Shown piece after piece: positions 7,094 through 15,544 of a stretch of 64,000 nt of DNA. The notes under the pieces were generated by a model. It was not told the origin of the DNA. It ran no database searches and saw only the letters and a program-made list of their open reading frames with translations. The position numbers and the translations under genes are program-made. Every line of letters begins with the position of its first letter. Positions within the stretch are counted from its first letter, which is position 1. Source of the DNA: a virus; the IMG/VR virus record IMGVR_UViG_3300033388_006651, positions 82,770 to 146,769 of that record. One strand, written 5' to 3'.

Positions 7094-8128
7094 ATGGCTG
7101 AGATGATCCAGGGACTCGATGTAGCTCACCACCAGGGCAACGTAGATTTCGCGGAAGTCGCCGGTGATGGTTTCCGCTTCTGTGTGTGCAAGGCGACGGA
7201 GGGGGCCGACTACGAGGACCCGAAGTTTCGTGAAAACATGCGGAAGATCGCGGAGCTGCGTGTGGTCGATCCGTCCTTTTTCGGGGGCGCGTACCACTTC
7301 GCTCGACCGGACAACCGCACCGGCCGTGCTGGCGGTGAAACCGAAGGTCGCTGGTTCTCCCAGATTCTCAACGAGGTGTCGGCCGAGTACGGGTTCTCCA
7401 TCGAGCATGATTTTCTCGAACCCGCACTCGACTTCGAGAAGTACAGCGACTCAAGCGGCACCGACAACATCCCGTGGATCGAAGGGTTCCTCGATGTCCT
7501 CAAGAGTGAGACGGGTCGCGACGGGATGATCTACACGGGACCGAACGTGTGGATGTATGAGGTCAGCAACACGACCCAGTTCAACGACTACCCACTCTGG
7601 GAAGTCACTTACAGTTCGCAGGGATCGAACCCCGATGCCCAACCTCCCCGGATGCCGAAGAACGAACCCGACGAGCCGTACTGGGAGTGGACGTTCTGGC
7701 AGTGGAGCGGTGGAGGAGACTATGCCTACTACCACCGACAGTTCGGGGACATCGCCGGCATCCCCAGCGGCATCGCGGATGTGAACCGTCTCAACGGAGG
7801 TGAAGAGCGGTTGCTGGAGCTCGCCAACGCTGGCCATTTGCCACCTCCCCCGGTGAACGTGACGTGGCCTCGACCTCCTGAGCAGATCGATCTGAACGAT
7901 TTGCGTGGTGCGTACTCCGAGTACGTGTCCCGCGTGCAGGGTCTCCTGCTGGCGCACAAGTACGGACCCAGCGGACTCACCGGTTCCAACGGTTTGCCCG
8001 ACGGGTTGATGGGCAACAAGACCGAGACCTATCTCGAGGACTTCAAAGCGAAGCGTGCCCTGCCAGCCGATACGGTCGTGGACTGGGACACCTGGTGGGC
8101 CCTGGCCTACGACAACCTGCGGGCTTAG
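7094..8128 (+). CDS. GH25 lysozyme with C-terminal wall-binding-like domain (about 344 aa)
   Basis: The GH25 domain starts at once (IQGLDVAHHQGNVDF) with the catalytic pair in EPALDFEKY, then YTGPNVW and a closing IADVNRLNG. The last 80 residues (VQGLLLAHKYG...DGLMGNKTETYLEDFKAKR) resemble peptidoglycan-binding domains, in which a short helical repeat ends in a 'G.ktetYl.dF' segment. The start may be GTG 7091, ATG 7094 or ATG 7103. Its stop overlaps that of the convergent gene at 8125 by four bases. It is probably an endolysin or virion lysin. Confidence 0.92.
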   Translation: MAEMIQGLDVAHHQGNVDFAEVAGDGFRFCVCKATEGADYEDPKFRENMRKIAELRVVDPSFFGGAYHFARPDNRTGRAGGETEGRWFSQILNEVSAEYGFSIEHDFLEPALDFEKYSDSSGTDNIPWIEGFLDVLKSETGRDGMIYTGPNVWMYEVSNTTQFNDYPLWEVTYSSQGSNPDAQPPRMPKNEPDEPYWEWTFWQWSGGGDYAYYHRQFGDIAGIPSGIADVNRLNGGEERLLELANAGHLPPPPVNVTWPRPPEQIDLNDLRGAYSEYVSRVQGLLLAHKYGPSGLTGSNGLPDGLMGNKTETYLEDFKAKRALPADTVVDWDTWWALAYDNLRA

Positions 8129-8550
8129 GCGCCCATCGCTTCACGGACGGCCGCGAGGGCATCCGTGTACGACTTCGTCGTGCCACGTTGCCGCATCTTG
8201 GGGTCGGCGGTGTAGTGCCAGGTCGAACCGTCCCACGCGATGTTCTGACCATGGCGCACGGCGACGGTGCCATCGGTGATCATTTCGCCGTAGACCGTGA
8301 CGGTCTTGAGGCAGCGGCAGGCGGCTTCCTGGATCTGGTCTTCGTCGAGTACATCGAGCACTTCACCGAGCTTGGTGTAAACGCGCATCAGTCCTTGGAT
8401 GGCGTCGTAGTGCGTCAGGTGGAGGGCGTCTTTGAACGTCAGTCCGGTGATGGCCATCCAGGGTCGGAGTACATCGATGATGGGGACGTTGGTGTCCTCG
8501 CGGAGGTTGCCGATTTCGACGATGGCGTCTTTGAGCGTGATTTGTGACAT
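8125..8550 (-). CDS. Protein of unknown function (141 aa)
   Basis: The N-terminal half is helical and carries two Lys-Asp-Ala turns (LKDAIVEIGN, FKDALHLTHYDAIQG). The C-terminus is mixed, ending in TKSYTDALAAVREAMGA. No catalytic motif, Cys cluster or membrane segment is seen. Its stop interlocks with that of the GH25 gene. The long upstream gap (8551-8799) would hold its promoter. Confidence 0.7.
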   Translation of the reverse strand: MSQITLKDAIVEIGNLREDTNVPIIDVLRPWMAITGLTFKDALHLTHYDAIQGLMRVYTKLGEVLDVLDEDQIQEAACRCLKTVTVYGEMITDGTVAVRHGQNIAWDGSTWHYTADPKMRQRGTTKSYTDALAAVREAMGA

Positions 8551-8799
8551 GTGGTTTTGTGTCCTGTGTGGGTGAGGTCGAACCCCAAAGCCATGTTACC
8601 CACCGAAAAGTGCAGTCAAGTTGCTTTCGCCTGCATTTCGGGGCTCTCAGGGGCCCTCAGACGCCTCAAGAACCCCGAGGGCGCGTAGGAGGTCCCCGAG
8701 GCCCCGCCAACGCCCTCCGGGCCCCTGGTGGCGACCCTACGGCCGGGGTCTGGGCCTACCGCGCACCGGTAGTCGTCCTATCAGGAGCCCTTTCGTGAG
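8551..8799. other. Intergenic region between divergent genes
   Basis: These 249 bases separate divergent genes. The stretch 8660-8735 is very GC-rich, with several short inverted repeats (CCCCGAGG/CCTCGGGG types). No convincing coding frame is seen. The plus-strand end holds a class II-like TCCTATCAGGAGCCC (8776-8790) before the 8800 gene. Confidence 0.5.
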
Positions 8800-9540
8800 A
8801 TGCGCATGAAGACTTCGACCTCGCCGGGTGGCCGCGAAGTGGGTTCTCCGAGTTTCACGAAACGGGAGACGAGCCCCATGGTGTCTGGTTCGATCAGCAC
8901 GGCGCTTTCGGCCCGGATCATTCGGCTCGCACATTCGCGCCCGGAACTGCGCGATGCGCTCCAGCCGCTGCTCTACGTGATCGCGGCCAAGCAGGACTCG
9001 GCCAGTTCGGAGCTCCGGCGGAAAGAGCAGAGGGAGTTCTCCGAACTCTTGAGCTTCGGTCCTCGGTTCGGCGTCATTTCGGCTCACGACGGGAAAGACA
9101 GCACCCAGAACCGGATCCGTCGAGCGAAGCTCATCACGGACCTTTCTCGACTGGGCTACCGGAAAGTGTCACCGATGCGAGGAAACTGGGAGCTGCTCCC
9201 GGAAGACTCGTTGATGATCCAGAACATCCGCCCGCAGGACCTGTTCCAGCTTGGCCGCAAGTACGGCCAGGAGTTTGTGGTGTTCTCTGACGAGCCTGGT
9301 CTCGTTGGTTTCTACTACCTGACCGGCGACCCGAAGACGCGCATCATCGTGGACCCCAAGGGTGACACGACGTTCCGTTCGTTGACGGACATGACGCCTT
9401 ACTCTCGAGCCCGTGGTCTCGATGTGGAGTTCGGTTTGCTGTGGTCCCAGGAGTTTCCGTGGGACGGCGGTGATCATCTCGATCGTCGTCGCGTCCGTAC
9501 CGAGCTCAAGAACCAGGGCCTCCAGAACGTGACGCCGTAA
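8800..9540 (+). CDS. DUF3293-like domain protein (246 aa)
   Basis: A segment at residues about 30-65 (TALSARIIRLAHSRPELRDALQPLL) matches a helical module common in phage and bacterial virion-type proteins. The C-terminal part (VISAHDGKDSTQNRIRRAKLITDLSRLGY, ED at the centre, LGRKYGQEFVVFSD) resembles DUF3293, a small alpha/beta domain of unknown function that recurs in phages. The first 25 residues are Ser/Thr-rich and the start could be the ATG at 8806. The function is not known. Confidence 0.7.
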   Translation: MRMKTSTSPGGREVGSPSFTKRETSPMVSGSISTALSARIIRLAHSRPELRDALQPLLYVIAAKQDSASSELRRKEQREFSELLSFGPRFGVISAHDGKDSTQNRIRRAKLITDLSRLGYRKVSPMRGNWELLPEDSLMIQNIRPQDLFQLGRKYGQEFVVFSDEPGLVGFYYLTGDPKTRIIVDPKGDTTFRSLTDMTPYSRARGLDVEFGLLWSQEFPWDGGDHLDRRRVRTELKNQGLQNVTP

Positions 9541-9703
9541 CCGGTTCGTCAAGTTCTTTGGCGATCAGCTCTTCGAGCTTGTCGAGATCGATCTGGTGAA
9601 CGTGCAAAGGCACTTGCGAGGAAAGCCATTCTCGCTTTCGCCAGAAATCCACGATTGCCTTCGCTCGGGAGCGAGGGTTAGAGACAAGGGCGGCGGCAGC
9701 CAT
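9506..9703 (-). CDS. Small protein of unknown function (65 aa)
   Basis: A compact helical protein (RSRAKAIVDFWRKREWLSSQ; DLDKLEELIAKELDEP) whose 3' end overlaps the convergent 8800 gene by 35 bases. Composition is plausible for a real gene, but there is no homology signal. The upstream minus-strand region to 9809 is noncoding leader. Confidence 0.5.
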   Translation of the reverse strand: MAAAALVSNPRSRAKAIVDFWRKREWLSSQVPLHVHQIDLDKLEELIAKELDEPVTASRSGGPGS

Positions 9704-9809
9704 GGCTCAACCGTACCGATGAGAAGGGGGCGCGACGGCCGCGAAAAAGTCCAAAGTCTACGAAAACGGGGACTTTGGGAAATTTGTCGGAGCGGCGTCG
9801 GGAGATCTC

Positions 9810-9950
9810 TTACTCCTGTGGATCGGGCACAGCCTGTTCGTGAAGTTCTGCGACCCGGCTACTGCGCGCCGCTTCTTTGGCTTTGGCCTTGGCGTCTTTT
9901 GCCTTCGCCCCATTTTTGCGGGTGATTACGGGTGGTTCGCTAGCCATCAT
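9810..9950 (-). CDS. Small Lys/Ala-rich protein (46 aa)
   Basis: The minus-strand frame begins MMASEPPVITRKNGAKAKDA and continues with alternating Lys-Ala residues (KAKAKEAARSS). It is highly charged, like other nucleic-acid-binding tails in this window. A class II-like CCTATCAG sits about 11-18 bases upstream. The size makes the call tentative. Confidence 0.5.
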   Translation of the reverse strand: MMASEPPVITRKNGAKAKDAKAKAKEAARSSRVAELHEQAVPDPQE

Positions 9951-9970
9951 TCAGGGGAAGCTGATAGGCC
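9951..9970 (-). promoter_or_regulatory. Class II-like motif upstream of 9950
   Basis: The minus strand reads GGGCCTATCAGCTTCCCCTG directly before the ATG. It shares CCTAT and a following C-rich stretch with the class II group. Confidence 0.33.
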
Positions 9971-9978
9971 CGTTATCG

Positions 9979-10756
9979 TCAGAGTTTCCCTTTTCGGGAT
10001 CGAGCGACTTCCATCATCGGACTCACGTCCACCCACCCGGGCCAGGTGATGATGTCCACGCTCACGAACTCTTTCCACCGTTCGTGCTTGGTGAGATCGT
10101 TCCACACCGTCCGGCGCCACGCCCACTTCTGTGTGCTCACCTCATCGGGCTTGTCGGTGTTGTTCCAGTAGGCGAAGTCCTCGAGCCGTTTGTCGTCGGC
10201 CATGAAGTCGAGGAGCCCGCCGAGGTGGCACCGACGATCGCAGTAGGGGATGAGGTAGTACTTGCTTCGGTAGACCCGCATGGTGATCGAGGCATCGAGG
10301 GCCCACAGGTCCCAGGTGTGTTCGGCCAAGGTTTTCCCGTACTCCTTGTGCATCCACGAGTCGATATCGAAGGCCCCGGGTTTGTCTCCTTCGACGTGGG
10401 TGCGCTTCGACGCTTTGAGTATCTCTTCATCGCTCACGGCCATCAGATCTTCGAGGCGTTTGAGCTCGGGAGGACAGTGCTCGATGATCCACTCTCGGTA
10501 GAGGCTGACCCATTTGGTGGGCACGTCGGTGTCGGGGTGGTGCTCCTTGAGCCATGCGGCGAAGAGGCGGTTTTCTTCTTCGACCTTGAGCCATGCGTCG
10601 CTTGAGCGGCCGTCGAGAATGTCGTGGAAGGTCTTGGAAGGTCTTGGCGAGGCGCTCTTTGGCAGCGTCCTGACCCTGCCGTTTGAGATCCCAGAGCAGC
10701 TCGTAGGGATCAACCCCCTTGGCGACCCGATATGCCTCGTAGATCTTGATACTCAC
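9979..10756 (-). pseudogene. Gene disrupted by a 10-bp tandem duplication
   Basis: Starting at the GTG at 10756, the protein reads VSIKIYEAYRVAKGVDPYEL and continues to AKERLAKTF at about 10640, where the frame changes. From there the sequence continues in another frame as HDILDGRSSDAWLKVEEENR to the stop at 9979. The cause is visible: GGAAGGTCTT is present twice in tandem (10626-10635 and 10636-10645). Removing one copy gives a continuous 255-residue protein. The product is alpha-rich with Cys/His (PYCDRRCHLGG) and of unknown function. It may be a true mutation, a reversible slip site, an assembly error, or a programmed event. Confidence 0.72.
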
Positions 10757-10795
10757 ACCCCTTGTACGCTTTCGTGAAAAGTTGGGATCCGTTTG

Positions 10796-10819
10796 TGTAA
10801 AAAGTTCGCCCCCTCCGTG
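10796..10819 (+). promoter_or_regulatory. Class I upstream motif, copy c
   Basis: TGTAAA, TC at positions 11-12 and CTCCGTG at positions 18-24 match the class I layout exactly. It ends 17 bases before the ATG of the short frame at 10837. It therefore precedes the coupled run 10837-13789. Confidence 0.6.
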
Positions 10820-10836
10820 CACAGGGTGAGACCAAG

Positions 10837-10923
10837 ATGGCCACCACGTATCCGCGAATCGCGCACATCCTTTGGAGTCCGGGTGAGTCACATGATCCCC
10901 AGGTCTTTTTGGAGCACCTATGA
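10837..10923 (+). CDS. Short leader-like frame (28 aa)
   Basis: It begins MATTYPRIAHILWSPGESHD and ends in an ATGA overlap with the ATG at 10920. It sits at the usual distance behind a class I motif, so translation here would couple into the next gene. It may be a leader peptide or an uncharacterised mini-protein. Confidence 0.45.
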   Translation: MATTYPRIAHILWSPGESHDPQVFLEHL

Positions 10924-11696
10924 ACCGCATCACCAACGGCACCGACCTCATGAACCTTCTGGAGAGCATCAAGATGGTCGGCACCCGCTTGGCCGAGTGG
11001 GACTTCCGATGGGCGATGCAGGAACTCAAGACCGGCGATGTTGACGGCTGGCTCGTGCAGTGTTCGTTCGAGCGCCCGGATGTCAACGGAGAGTTTACCG
11101 AGCAGGGGCTCGGCTATGGCCGCGAGTGGTTCATCGCCAACGGGGCGCCGGACACCGGCGTGGTGTTCACGGCCTGGGAGGCGATGAAATTCATCGTCTT
11201 CCATGAGCTCCACGAGGCGTTTACTGTGGTGATCGATGGGAAGCGCGTGCGCCTCCTGGACCCCCACAAAGAGCTGACCGACTTGGCTGTTGGGAGCCGT
11301 TATGTCGGGGGGGAGATCGAAGGACGGTTTCCGGCAAAGATCGAAGGACAGTTTCTGGCAGCCCGTGAAGACAAACCGTTCTCTCCTGAGAACTGGGTCC
11401 TCAAGTCCGAAGACAAGAAAGAGACCTCTTGGAGTCTCTGTGGCTCCAGCGACGGCGGCTTCCTCATGATCTTCGGGCTGAACCGCGAGGCCGGGGACTG
11501 GCTCCTCAACCTCGACGGCCCACAGCCCAAAGGCCCGTGGCGGATCGAAGGCAACATGGGCAACTACCTGTTGATCGGAACCGACGACGAGAAACTTGGT
11601 TGGGGTGTTCAGCCGGATCTCGCCCGCTGGATGGTCCGCCACAAGCTGGCCACGAGCACGGACTCTTACCTGACCCGAGAAAAAACTACATCATGA
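10920..11696 (+). CDS. Protein of unknown function (258 aa)
   Basis: A soluble, Trp-rich protein (AEWDFRWAMQELK, GLGYGREWFIANG, GPWRIEGNMGNYLL) with mixed alpha/beta character. No catalytic signature is recognised. It is flanked by four-base ATGA overlaps on both sides, so it is translated as part of a unit with 10837, 11693 and 11875. Confidence 0.72.
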   Translation: MNRITNGTDLMNLLESIKMVGTRLAEWDFRWAMQELKTGDVDGWLVQCSFERPDVNGEFTEQGLGYGREWFIANGAPDTGVVFTAWEAMKFIVFHELHEAFTVVIDGKRVRLLDPHKELTDLAVGSRYVGGEIEGRFPAKIEGQFLAAREDKPFSPENWVLKSEDKKETSWSLCGSSDGGFLMIFGLNREAGDWLLNLDGPQPKGPWRIEGNMGNYLLIGTDDEKLGWGVQPDLARWMVRHKLATSTDSYLTREKTTS

Positions 11697-11878
11697 AGAT
11701 CAAATACATAGATTTTGAAGGCGTCGAGCGCGAGGTGGAAGCGAAAGTATCCGTGGACCTCGAGAGCGGCCACATCAACAGCAAACTCGACTGGGAAGAG
11801 CAGAAGCTGGTCCTTCGCGTCGGCGGCAGTGTCATTGGACGCAAGAGCCTCTGCTACCGGGAAGTAGAACGAAAATGA
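11693..11878 (+). CDS. Small beta-rich protein (61 aa)
   Basis: The sequence MKIKYIDFEGVEREVEAKVS and a later LVLRVGGSVIG suggest a small all-beta domain. Both ends overlap neighbours by ATGA, which strongly favours this frame. The function is unknown. Confidence 0.7.
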   Translation: MKIKYIDFEGVEREVEAKVSVDLESGHINSKLDWEEQKLVLRVGGSVIGRKSLCYREVERK

Positions 11879-12954
11879 GTGATCGAAAACGAGAAGCCAT
11901 CGCCGCCCTAGCCCTCGAACATTCCCGCGAGATGCAGGAACTCACCGGGGACAGCAAGACCGAAGCCAGGGCTGCGTTCCTCGAACTCTACACCTGGACT
12001 CCCGAGTGGATGGACAACGAGCCCCTAGCGAAGCGTTTGAAAAAGGCGTACCACGCCAACGGAGCTGAGAAAGGCGAACTGCCGCCGTTCCTTTGCAACC
12101 TCGCGGTGTTCGAGATGCTCGGCAAGGATCAGTCGCGGACGTTCGGTGCCATGCTGCGGATTCTCGCTGAGGCCATCGGTATTACCAGCGACGACATGCG
12201 CAAGGCCATGCGTGACAGTGACCGGAGCGAAGAGGAAGTCGCGGAGAGGGAGATCACCAAAGAGACCCCTCTGTCCGCCGAGGATTTTGACGCCATCGAG
12301 TTGACCCTCCGGAAAGATGGCAGTTACCTATTCGACGGTAACGACGGCCGACAGAAGATGCAGCGCGTCTTCCGAGCCCTCAACGCGACGCGAGCCATCT
12401 ATGATGCTCCGCACGATCCAGACTGGGAGTATTTCAGTGTCAAGCCCAAGGACCTGCGCATCGGTGACGAGATCGTTCGCCGTGGCCAGTGGAACCAAGT
12501 GCTCGGATTCTTCCTGCACGAGGAGGACAAGCGTTGGACCGACAAGGGCATGACCTTCTCGGAGGTCCCTGTGGGGTCCGAGGAACTCGACTGGAATGAT
12601 GAGCCCAAGGAGTACTTCGTGAAGACCGCATGGGGCAGCGACTCCGGCGAGAATTTCAAGGGCCAAGAGAAAATTGCTATCCGTCGCCGCAAAAGTGTGG
12701 GGGCCCCTCCGGCTAAGTCAGAAGCACCCAAAAAGACGCGGGCCAAGAAGTACCATGAGAAGCGTGGGCCAAACGGAAGACCGGAGGCCACCAAGAAGAA
12801 GACCACCAAGAAGAAGACCACCAAGAAGAAGACCACCAAGAAGAAGGGCGCCAGTAAGAAGACCACCAAGAAGAAGGGCGCCCGTAAGAAGAAAAGCGCC
12901 CGCAAGAAGACCTCCAAAAAGAAGGCCACCAAGAACCGAAGGAGCGCAGCATGA
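11875..12954 (+). CDS. Protein with histone H1-like Lys-rich C-terminal tail (359 aa)
   Basis: Residues 1 to about 285 form a soluble domain (LPPFLCNLAVFEMLGKDQ, LRIGDEIVRRGQWNQVLGFF). The last 75 residues are almost only Lys, Thr, Ala, Gly and Arg, with tandem KKTT units encoded by near-identical 12-base repeats (12790-12846). Such tails resemble bacterial and eukaryotic H1-like chromatin proteins and would bind DNA nonspecifically. The N-terminal domain is unrecognised. The repeat tract could vary in length by slippage. Confidence 0.72.
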   Translation: MSDRKREAIAALALEHSREMQELTGDSKTEARAAFLELYTWTPEWMDNEPLAKRLKKAYHANGAEKGELPPFLCNLAVFEMLGKDQSRTFGAMLRILAEAIGITSDDMRKAMRDSDRSEEEVAEREITKETPLSAEDFDAIELTLRKDGSYLFDGNDGRQKMQRVFRALNATRAIYDAPHDPDWEYFSVKPKDLRIGDEIVRRGQWNQVLGFFLHEEDKRWTDKGMTFSEVPVGSEELDWNDEPKEYFVKTAWGSDSGENFKGQEKIAIRRRKSVGAPPAKSEAPKKTRAKKYHEKRGPNGRPEATKKKTTKKKTTKKKTTKKKGASKKTTKKKGARKKKSARKKTSKKKATKNRRSAA

Positions 12955-13331
12955 ACGAGAGCATCAAAGTTGAAGACCACACCAAGCACCCCCCCATCCT
13001 TGACGTTCGTCTGGATGGGGAGAAGACGGTTGTCATCGTCGATGTGCAGCAGATGTTCCGGAACATTTTTCCGGACGGCAGCACGAACGGGGACCCTGGT
13101 GTCTGGGGCGTCATCCTGGCGGACACGGTGCGGCACCTTGCACGAGCGCACCGTCAGGCTCTGGTGCGGCTTTCGGAGGGCGGCGGTGGCCCGATACCCC
13201 CTCCCGAGGAAGCCATCCTCGACCGGATCATGCAGATCCTGGTGGACGAGATGTCAAGCGAAGATCTCCCCAAGATCGAGTCCCACACCGTCGTCACCGG
13301 AGACGGGCCCAAGGGCCCCAAGGTGAGTTGA
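12951..13331 (+). CDS. DUF5076-like protein (126 aa)
   Basis: The core DPGVWGVILADTVRHLARAH, following a beta segment (KTVVIVDVQQMF), resembles DUF5076, small proteins with a 'D.a.WG..LaD..RH.a.A' signature. The C-terminus is acidic then Gly/Pro/Lys. It overlaps the upstream gene by ATGA and the next by TGATG. The function is unknown. Confidence 0.65.
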   Translation: MNESIKVEDHTKHPPILDVRLDGEKTVVIVDVQQMFRNIFPDGSTNGDPGVWGVILADTVRHLARAHRQALVRLSEGGGGPIPPPEEAILDRIMQILVDEMSSEDLPKIESHTVVTGDGPKGPKVS

Positions 13332-13789
13332 TGCCAGGCAAGCACGTCAAAGTCTCGGTCCCCATCCACATCGGAGGGACCCGCAACGAGAATCTGTTTG
13401 CGCTTCCCACCGACAAGCCGGATCATTTCAAGATCAACTCGATCCCATTCCACGCCTACGGCCTCAACGATGGGGACATCGTCCGCTGCGACAGTTCGCG
13501 CAAGGTTTTGGAGGTCGTCGAGGCCAGTGGGTTCCGGACGTTCCGTGTCGTGTTCGCACCTGGAACCGACATGGAGGCCATGAACGCGGTGGCCAAGCGT
13601 TTTCATGAACTCGAGGCCGGTTTGAACCTCGGATACCCTGGGTTCATGTCCCTCGACATCGGCCCCGACAAGGACCACGAGGCCCTGGTCGCGTACCTGG
13701 ACGAGCTTGAGGGCCAGGAGAGGATTCAGTACGAGAGTGCAGAGCAACGGGCCGAAGGGAGTTTCAGTGACCCAGAGCAGGAAGGGTAG
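13331..13789 (+). CDS. DUF4265-like protein (152 aa)
   Basis: The blocks ENLFALPTDKPDHFKINSIPFHAYGLNDGDIVRCD and VVEASGFRTFRVVF follow the DUF4265 pattern, in which a 'NiPf...gl..GD.V' loop precedes a 'sGh.t.Rv' strand. The start is the ATG at 13331, overlapping the previous stop (TGATG). DUF4265 proteins are mostly bacterial and of unknown function; finding one inside a phage-like operon is unusual. Confidence 0.72.
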   Translation: MPGKHVKVSVPIHIGGTRNENLFALPTDKPDHFKINSIPFHAYGLNDGDIVRCDSSRKVLEVVEASGFRTFRVVFAPGTDMEAMNAVAKRFHELEAGLNLGYPGFMSLDIGPDKDHEALVAYLDELEGQERIQYESAEQRAEGSFSDPEQEG

Positions 13790-13797
13790 AGTGCCCC

Positions 13798-14004
13798 ATG
13801 TCCCGGGAGCCCGTGGAGGTCGAAGTCCTGGACAAGGACGGGACTCCTGCGATTCCGGAGAAACGGGTCACGGGGCCTCTAAGCCCGATCATCAACACGC
13901 TTGCGGCCGTGTTCGCTGTCCTGACCGCTCTCATGATTTTACTCATCGCCCTCGCAGCCACTTTGGCGAAGCAGGACGATGAGTCACCGCCGGACCCGGA
14001 ATAG
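13798..14004 (+). CDS. Single-pass membrane protein (68 aa)
   Basis: A charged N-terminus is followed by one hydrophobic helix (residues about 29-56, PIINTLAAVFAVLTALMILL) and an acidic tail. It lies just before the BI-1 family gene. It could be a small membrane partner or holin-like protein; there is no direct evidence. Confidence 0.62.
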   Translation: MSREPVEVEVLDKDGTPAIPEKRVTGPLSPIINTLAAVFAVLTALMILLIALAATLAKQDDESPPDPE

Positions 14005-14042
14005 GTCCACGATTTTCACGGTACACCCCCCTGGAGGACTAC

Positions 14043-14801
14043 ATGGAACTAGGAAACATCCACGATCACGAACAACATCACCAATCTTTTCACCCAGACG
14101 CCAACTCTCGTCCCGCTCCTGATCCCAGTGCTGGCATCGGTGCCTTCATGGGCACCGTCTATGCCTGGATGACCGCTGGCCTCGCGCTGTCGGCCGGCAC
14201 CGCCTACTGGCTCAGCACGCAACCCGAACTCCTGGTGAGCCTCTTTTCCGGCGTCATGGGTTGGGTGCTCCTGCTCACCCCGTTCGTCCTGATTTTCGTG
14301 CTCGGGTTCCGTATCGAGAAGGCGTCTCTTGTCGAGAACGGGTTCTGGTATCTGCTGATGACCGGCATCATGGGAACCTGGCTGACCGGCATCGCCGTGC
14401 AAGCCGGTGAGGACCCGGCCTTCGCCACCTCGGTGTTTCAGACGCTTGGAGTGACCGTTGCCATGTTCGGTGGCATGTCGCTGACTGGATGGATCACCCG
14501 CAAGGACCTGTCCGCGATGGGCAGTTTCTTCGCCGCAGCCCTGTGGGGTCTGATCGCCATGATGCTCATGAACAGTTTCATGTTCCAGAGCCAAGCGATG
14601 GGCCTGGGTATTTCCGCCATTGCCATCGTGATTTTCGCGGGCCTCACCGCCTACGACACGCAGAAGATCAAGGAGTACTACTACTCCCACGGTGCCCATC
14701 ACGGGCTCGCCATCTGGGGTGCGCTGACGCTGTACCTCGACTTCGTCAACCTCTTCATCCACCTGCTCCGGTTCTTCGGCGCTGGCGGCAGCGACGACTA
14801 G
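14043..14801 (+). CDS. Bax inhibitor-1/YccA family membrane protein (252 aa)
   Basis: After about 35 hydrophilic, His-rich residues come about seven transmembrane helices. The family's C-terminal signature is clear: GLTAYDTQKIKEYY followed by ALTLYLDFVNLFIHLLRFFG. BI-1/YccA proteins are pH-sensitive calcium-leak channels or protease modulators (YccA binds FtsH in E. coli). A GGAGG ribosome site precedes the ATG. BI-1 genes are rare in phages; a role in host membrane or FtsH control is an inference. Confidence 0.9.
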   Translation: MELGNIHDHEQHHQSFHPDANSRPAPDPSAGIGAFMGTVYAWMTAGLALSAGTAYWLSTQPELLVSLFSGVMGWVLLLTPFVLIFVLGFRIEKASLVENGFWYLLMTGIMGTWLTGIAVQAGEDPAFATSVFQTLGVTVAMFGGMSLTGWITRKDLSAMGSFFAAALWGLIAMMLMNSFMFQSQAMGLGISAIAIVIFAGLTAYDTQKIKEYYYSHGAHHGLAIWGALTLYLDFVNLFIHLLRFFGAGGSDD

Positions 14802-14846
14802 GAGTGCGGGTGAAATAACCTGGGCTCGCTCGGGTTAGGAACTACG

Positions 14847-15110
14847 ATGGAACAAACGAACACAGACACGTCCTGGACTCCGTTCTACTACGAGAGCAAC
14901 CAGTACTTCGGTTGGATCGAAAGCCCCACCGACTGGGAAAAGGTCAAGACGGCCTACTCGCAGCGGGGCGGAATCCTGACCACGGACGAGTTGCTCGACA
15001 AATCCCACGTGGCGCCCGGTGCACCGCACATCAAGTACGGGCTGCGCAGTGAGTGTGACGGGGACAAGACGCTACGAGAGTTTTTCACTGAGCAGGGCAT
15101 GGCGCCCTGA
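14847..15110 (+). CDS. Small protein of unknown function (87 aa)
   Basis: An acidic, aromatic-rich protein (WTPFYYESNQYFGWIESPTDW). No motif is recognised. It is followed by a strong intrinsic terminator that ends the BI-1 transcription unit. Confidence 0.65.
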   Translation: MEQTNTDTSWTPFYYESNQYFGWIESPTDWEKVKTAYSQRGGILTTDELLDKSHVAPGAPHIKYGLRSECDGDKTLREFFTEQGMAP

Positions 15111-15168
15111 TCAGGGATCAGTTGGCCTAGACGGGGATTTGTCCTCCATCGGCCCTGTCTAAGCTCCC

Positions 15169-15205
15169 AGAGGGCACCAGAACGGTTCTGGTGCCCTCTC
15201 TTTTT
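15169..15205 (+). terminator. Rho-independent terminator
   Basis: AGAGGGCACCAGAA (15169-15182) pairs perfectly with TTCTGGTGCCCTCT (15186-15199) around a three-base loop and is followed by CTTTTT. It separates the BI-1 unit from the DUF1360 gene. Confidence 0.92.
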
Positions 15206-15226
15206 GGTGAGGGGTACAAAGAGAGC

Positions 15227-15544
15227 ATGACGCCAACGATCTCCCAGGTGGTTGTGATGGCGCTGGCCATCGGCACCGTGTCCATGACCATCACGAAGGC
15301 CAGTTTCTTCGAGTGGTTCCGTAACTGGCTCGAGGATCACACCGACTTCCTGGCGGACCTGTTCTCGTGCCCCTACTGCATGAGTCACTGGGTCGCCCTG
15401 GGAGTCATGTTCCTGTACCAGCCGCTCATCCTCGACACGGGGAATAAGTGGCCCGATCTAATGATGTCCTGGTTTGCGCTGGTCGCCTTGGGTTCGCTGG
15501 TCGCCGGAGCGATTTCCCGGATTTTCGGAGGCGTTCACGAGTAA
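15227..15544 (+). CDS. DUF1360 family membrane protein (105 aa)
   Basis: The DUF1360 pattern is present: an N-terminal helix, TKASFFEWFRNWLEDHTDF, then LFSCPYCMSHWVALGV and a second helix (MMSWFALVALGSLVAGAI). The CPYCMSHW motif is diagnostic. This small two- or three-helix protein is common in phages and Bacillus; its function is unknown. The start is taken at the ATG past the terminator rather than the in-frame extension into the hairpin. Confidence 0.85.
   Translation: MTPTISQVVVMALAIGTVSMTITKASFFEWFRNWLEDHTDFLADLFSCPYCMSHWVALGVMFLYQPLILDTGNKWPDLMMSWFALVALGSLVAGAISRIFGGVHE

Noticed and set aside
12790-12930. Lys-codon repeats considered as a regulatory or CRISPR-like array
   Set aside because: They are in-frame coding repeats of a Lys-rich tail without spacers.
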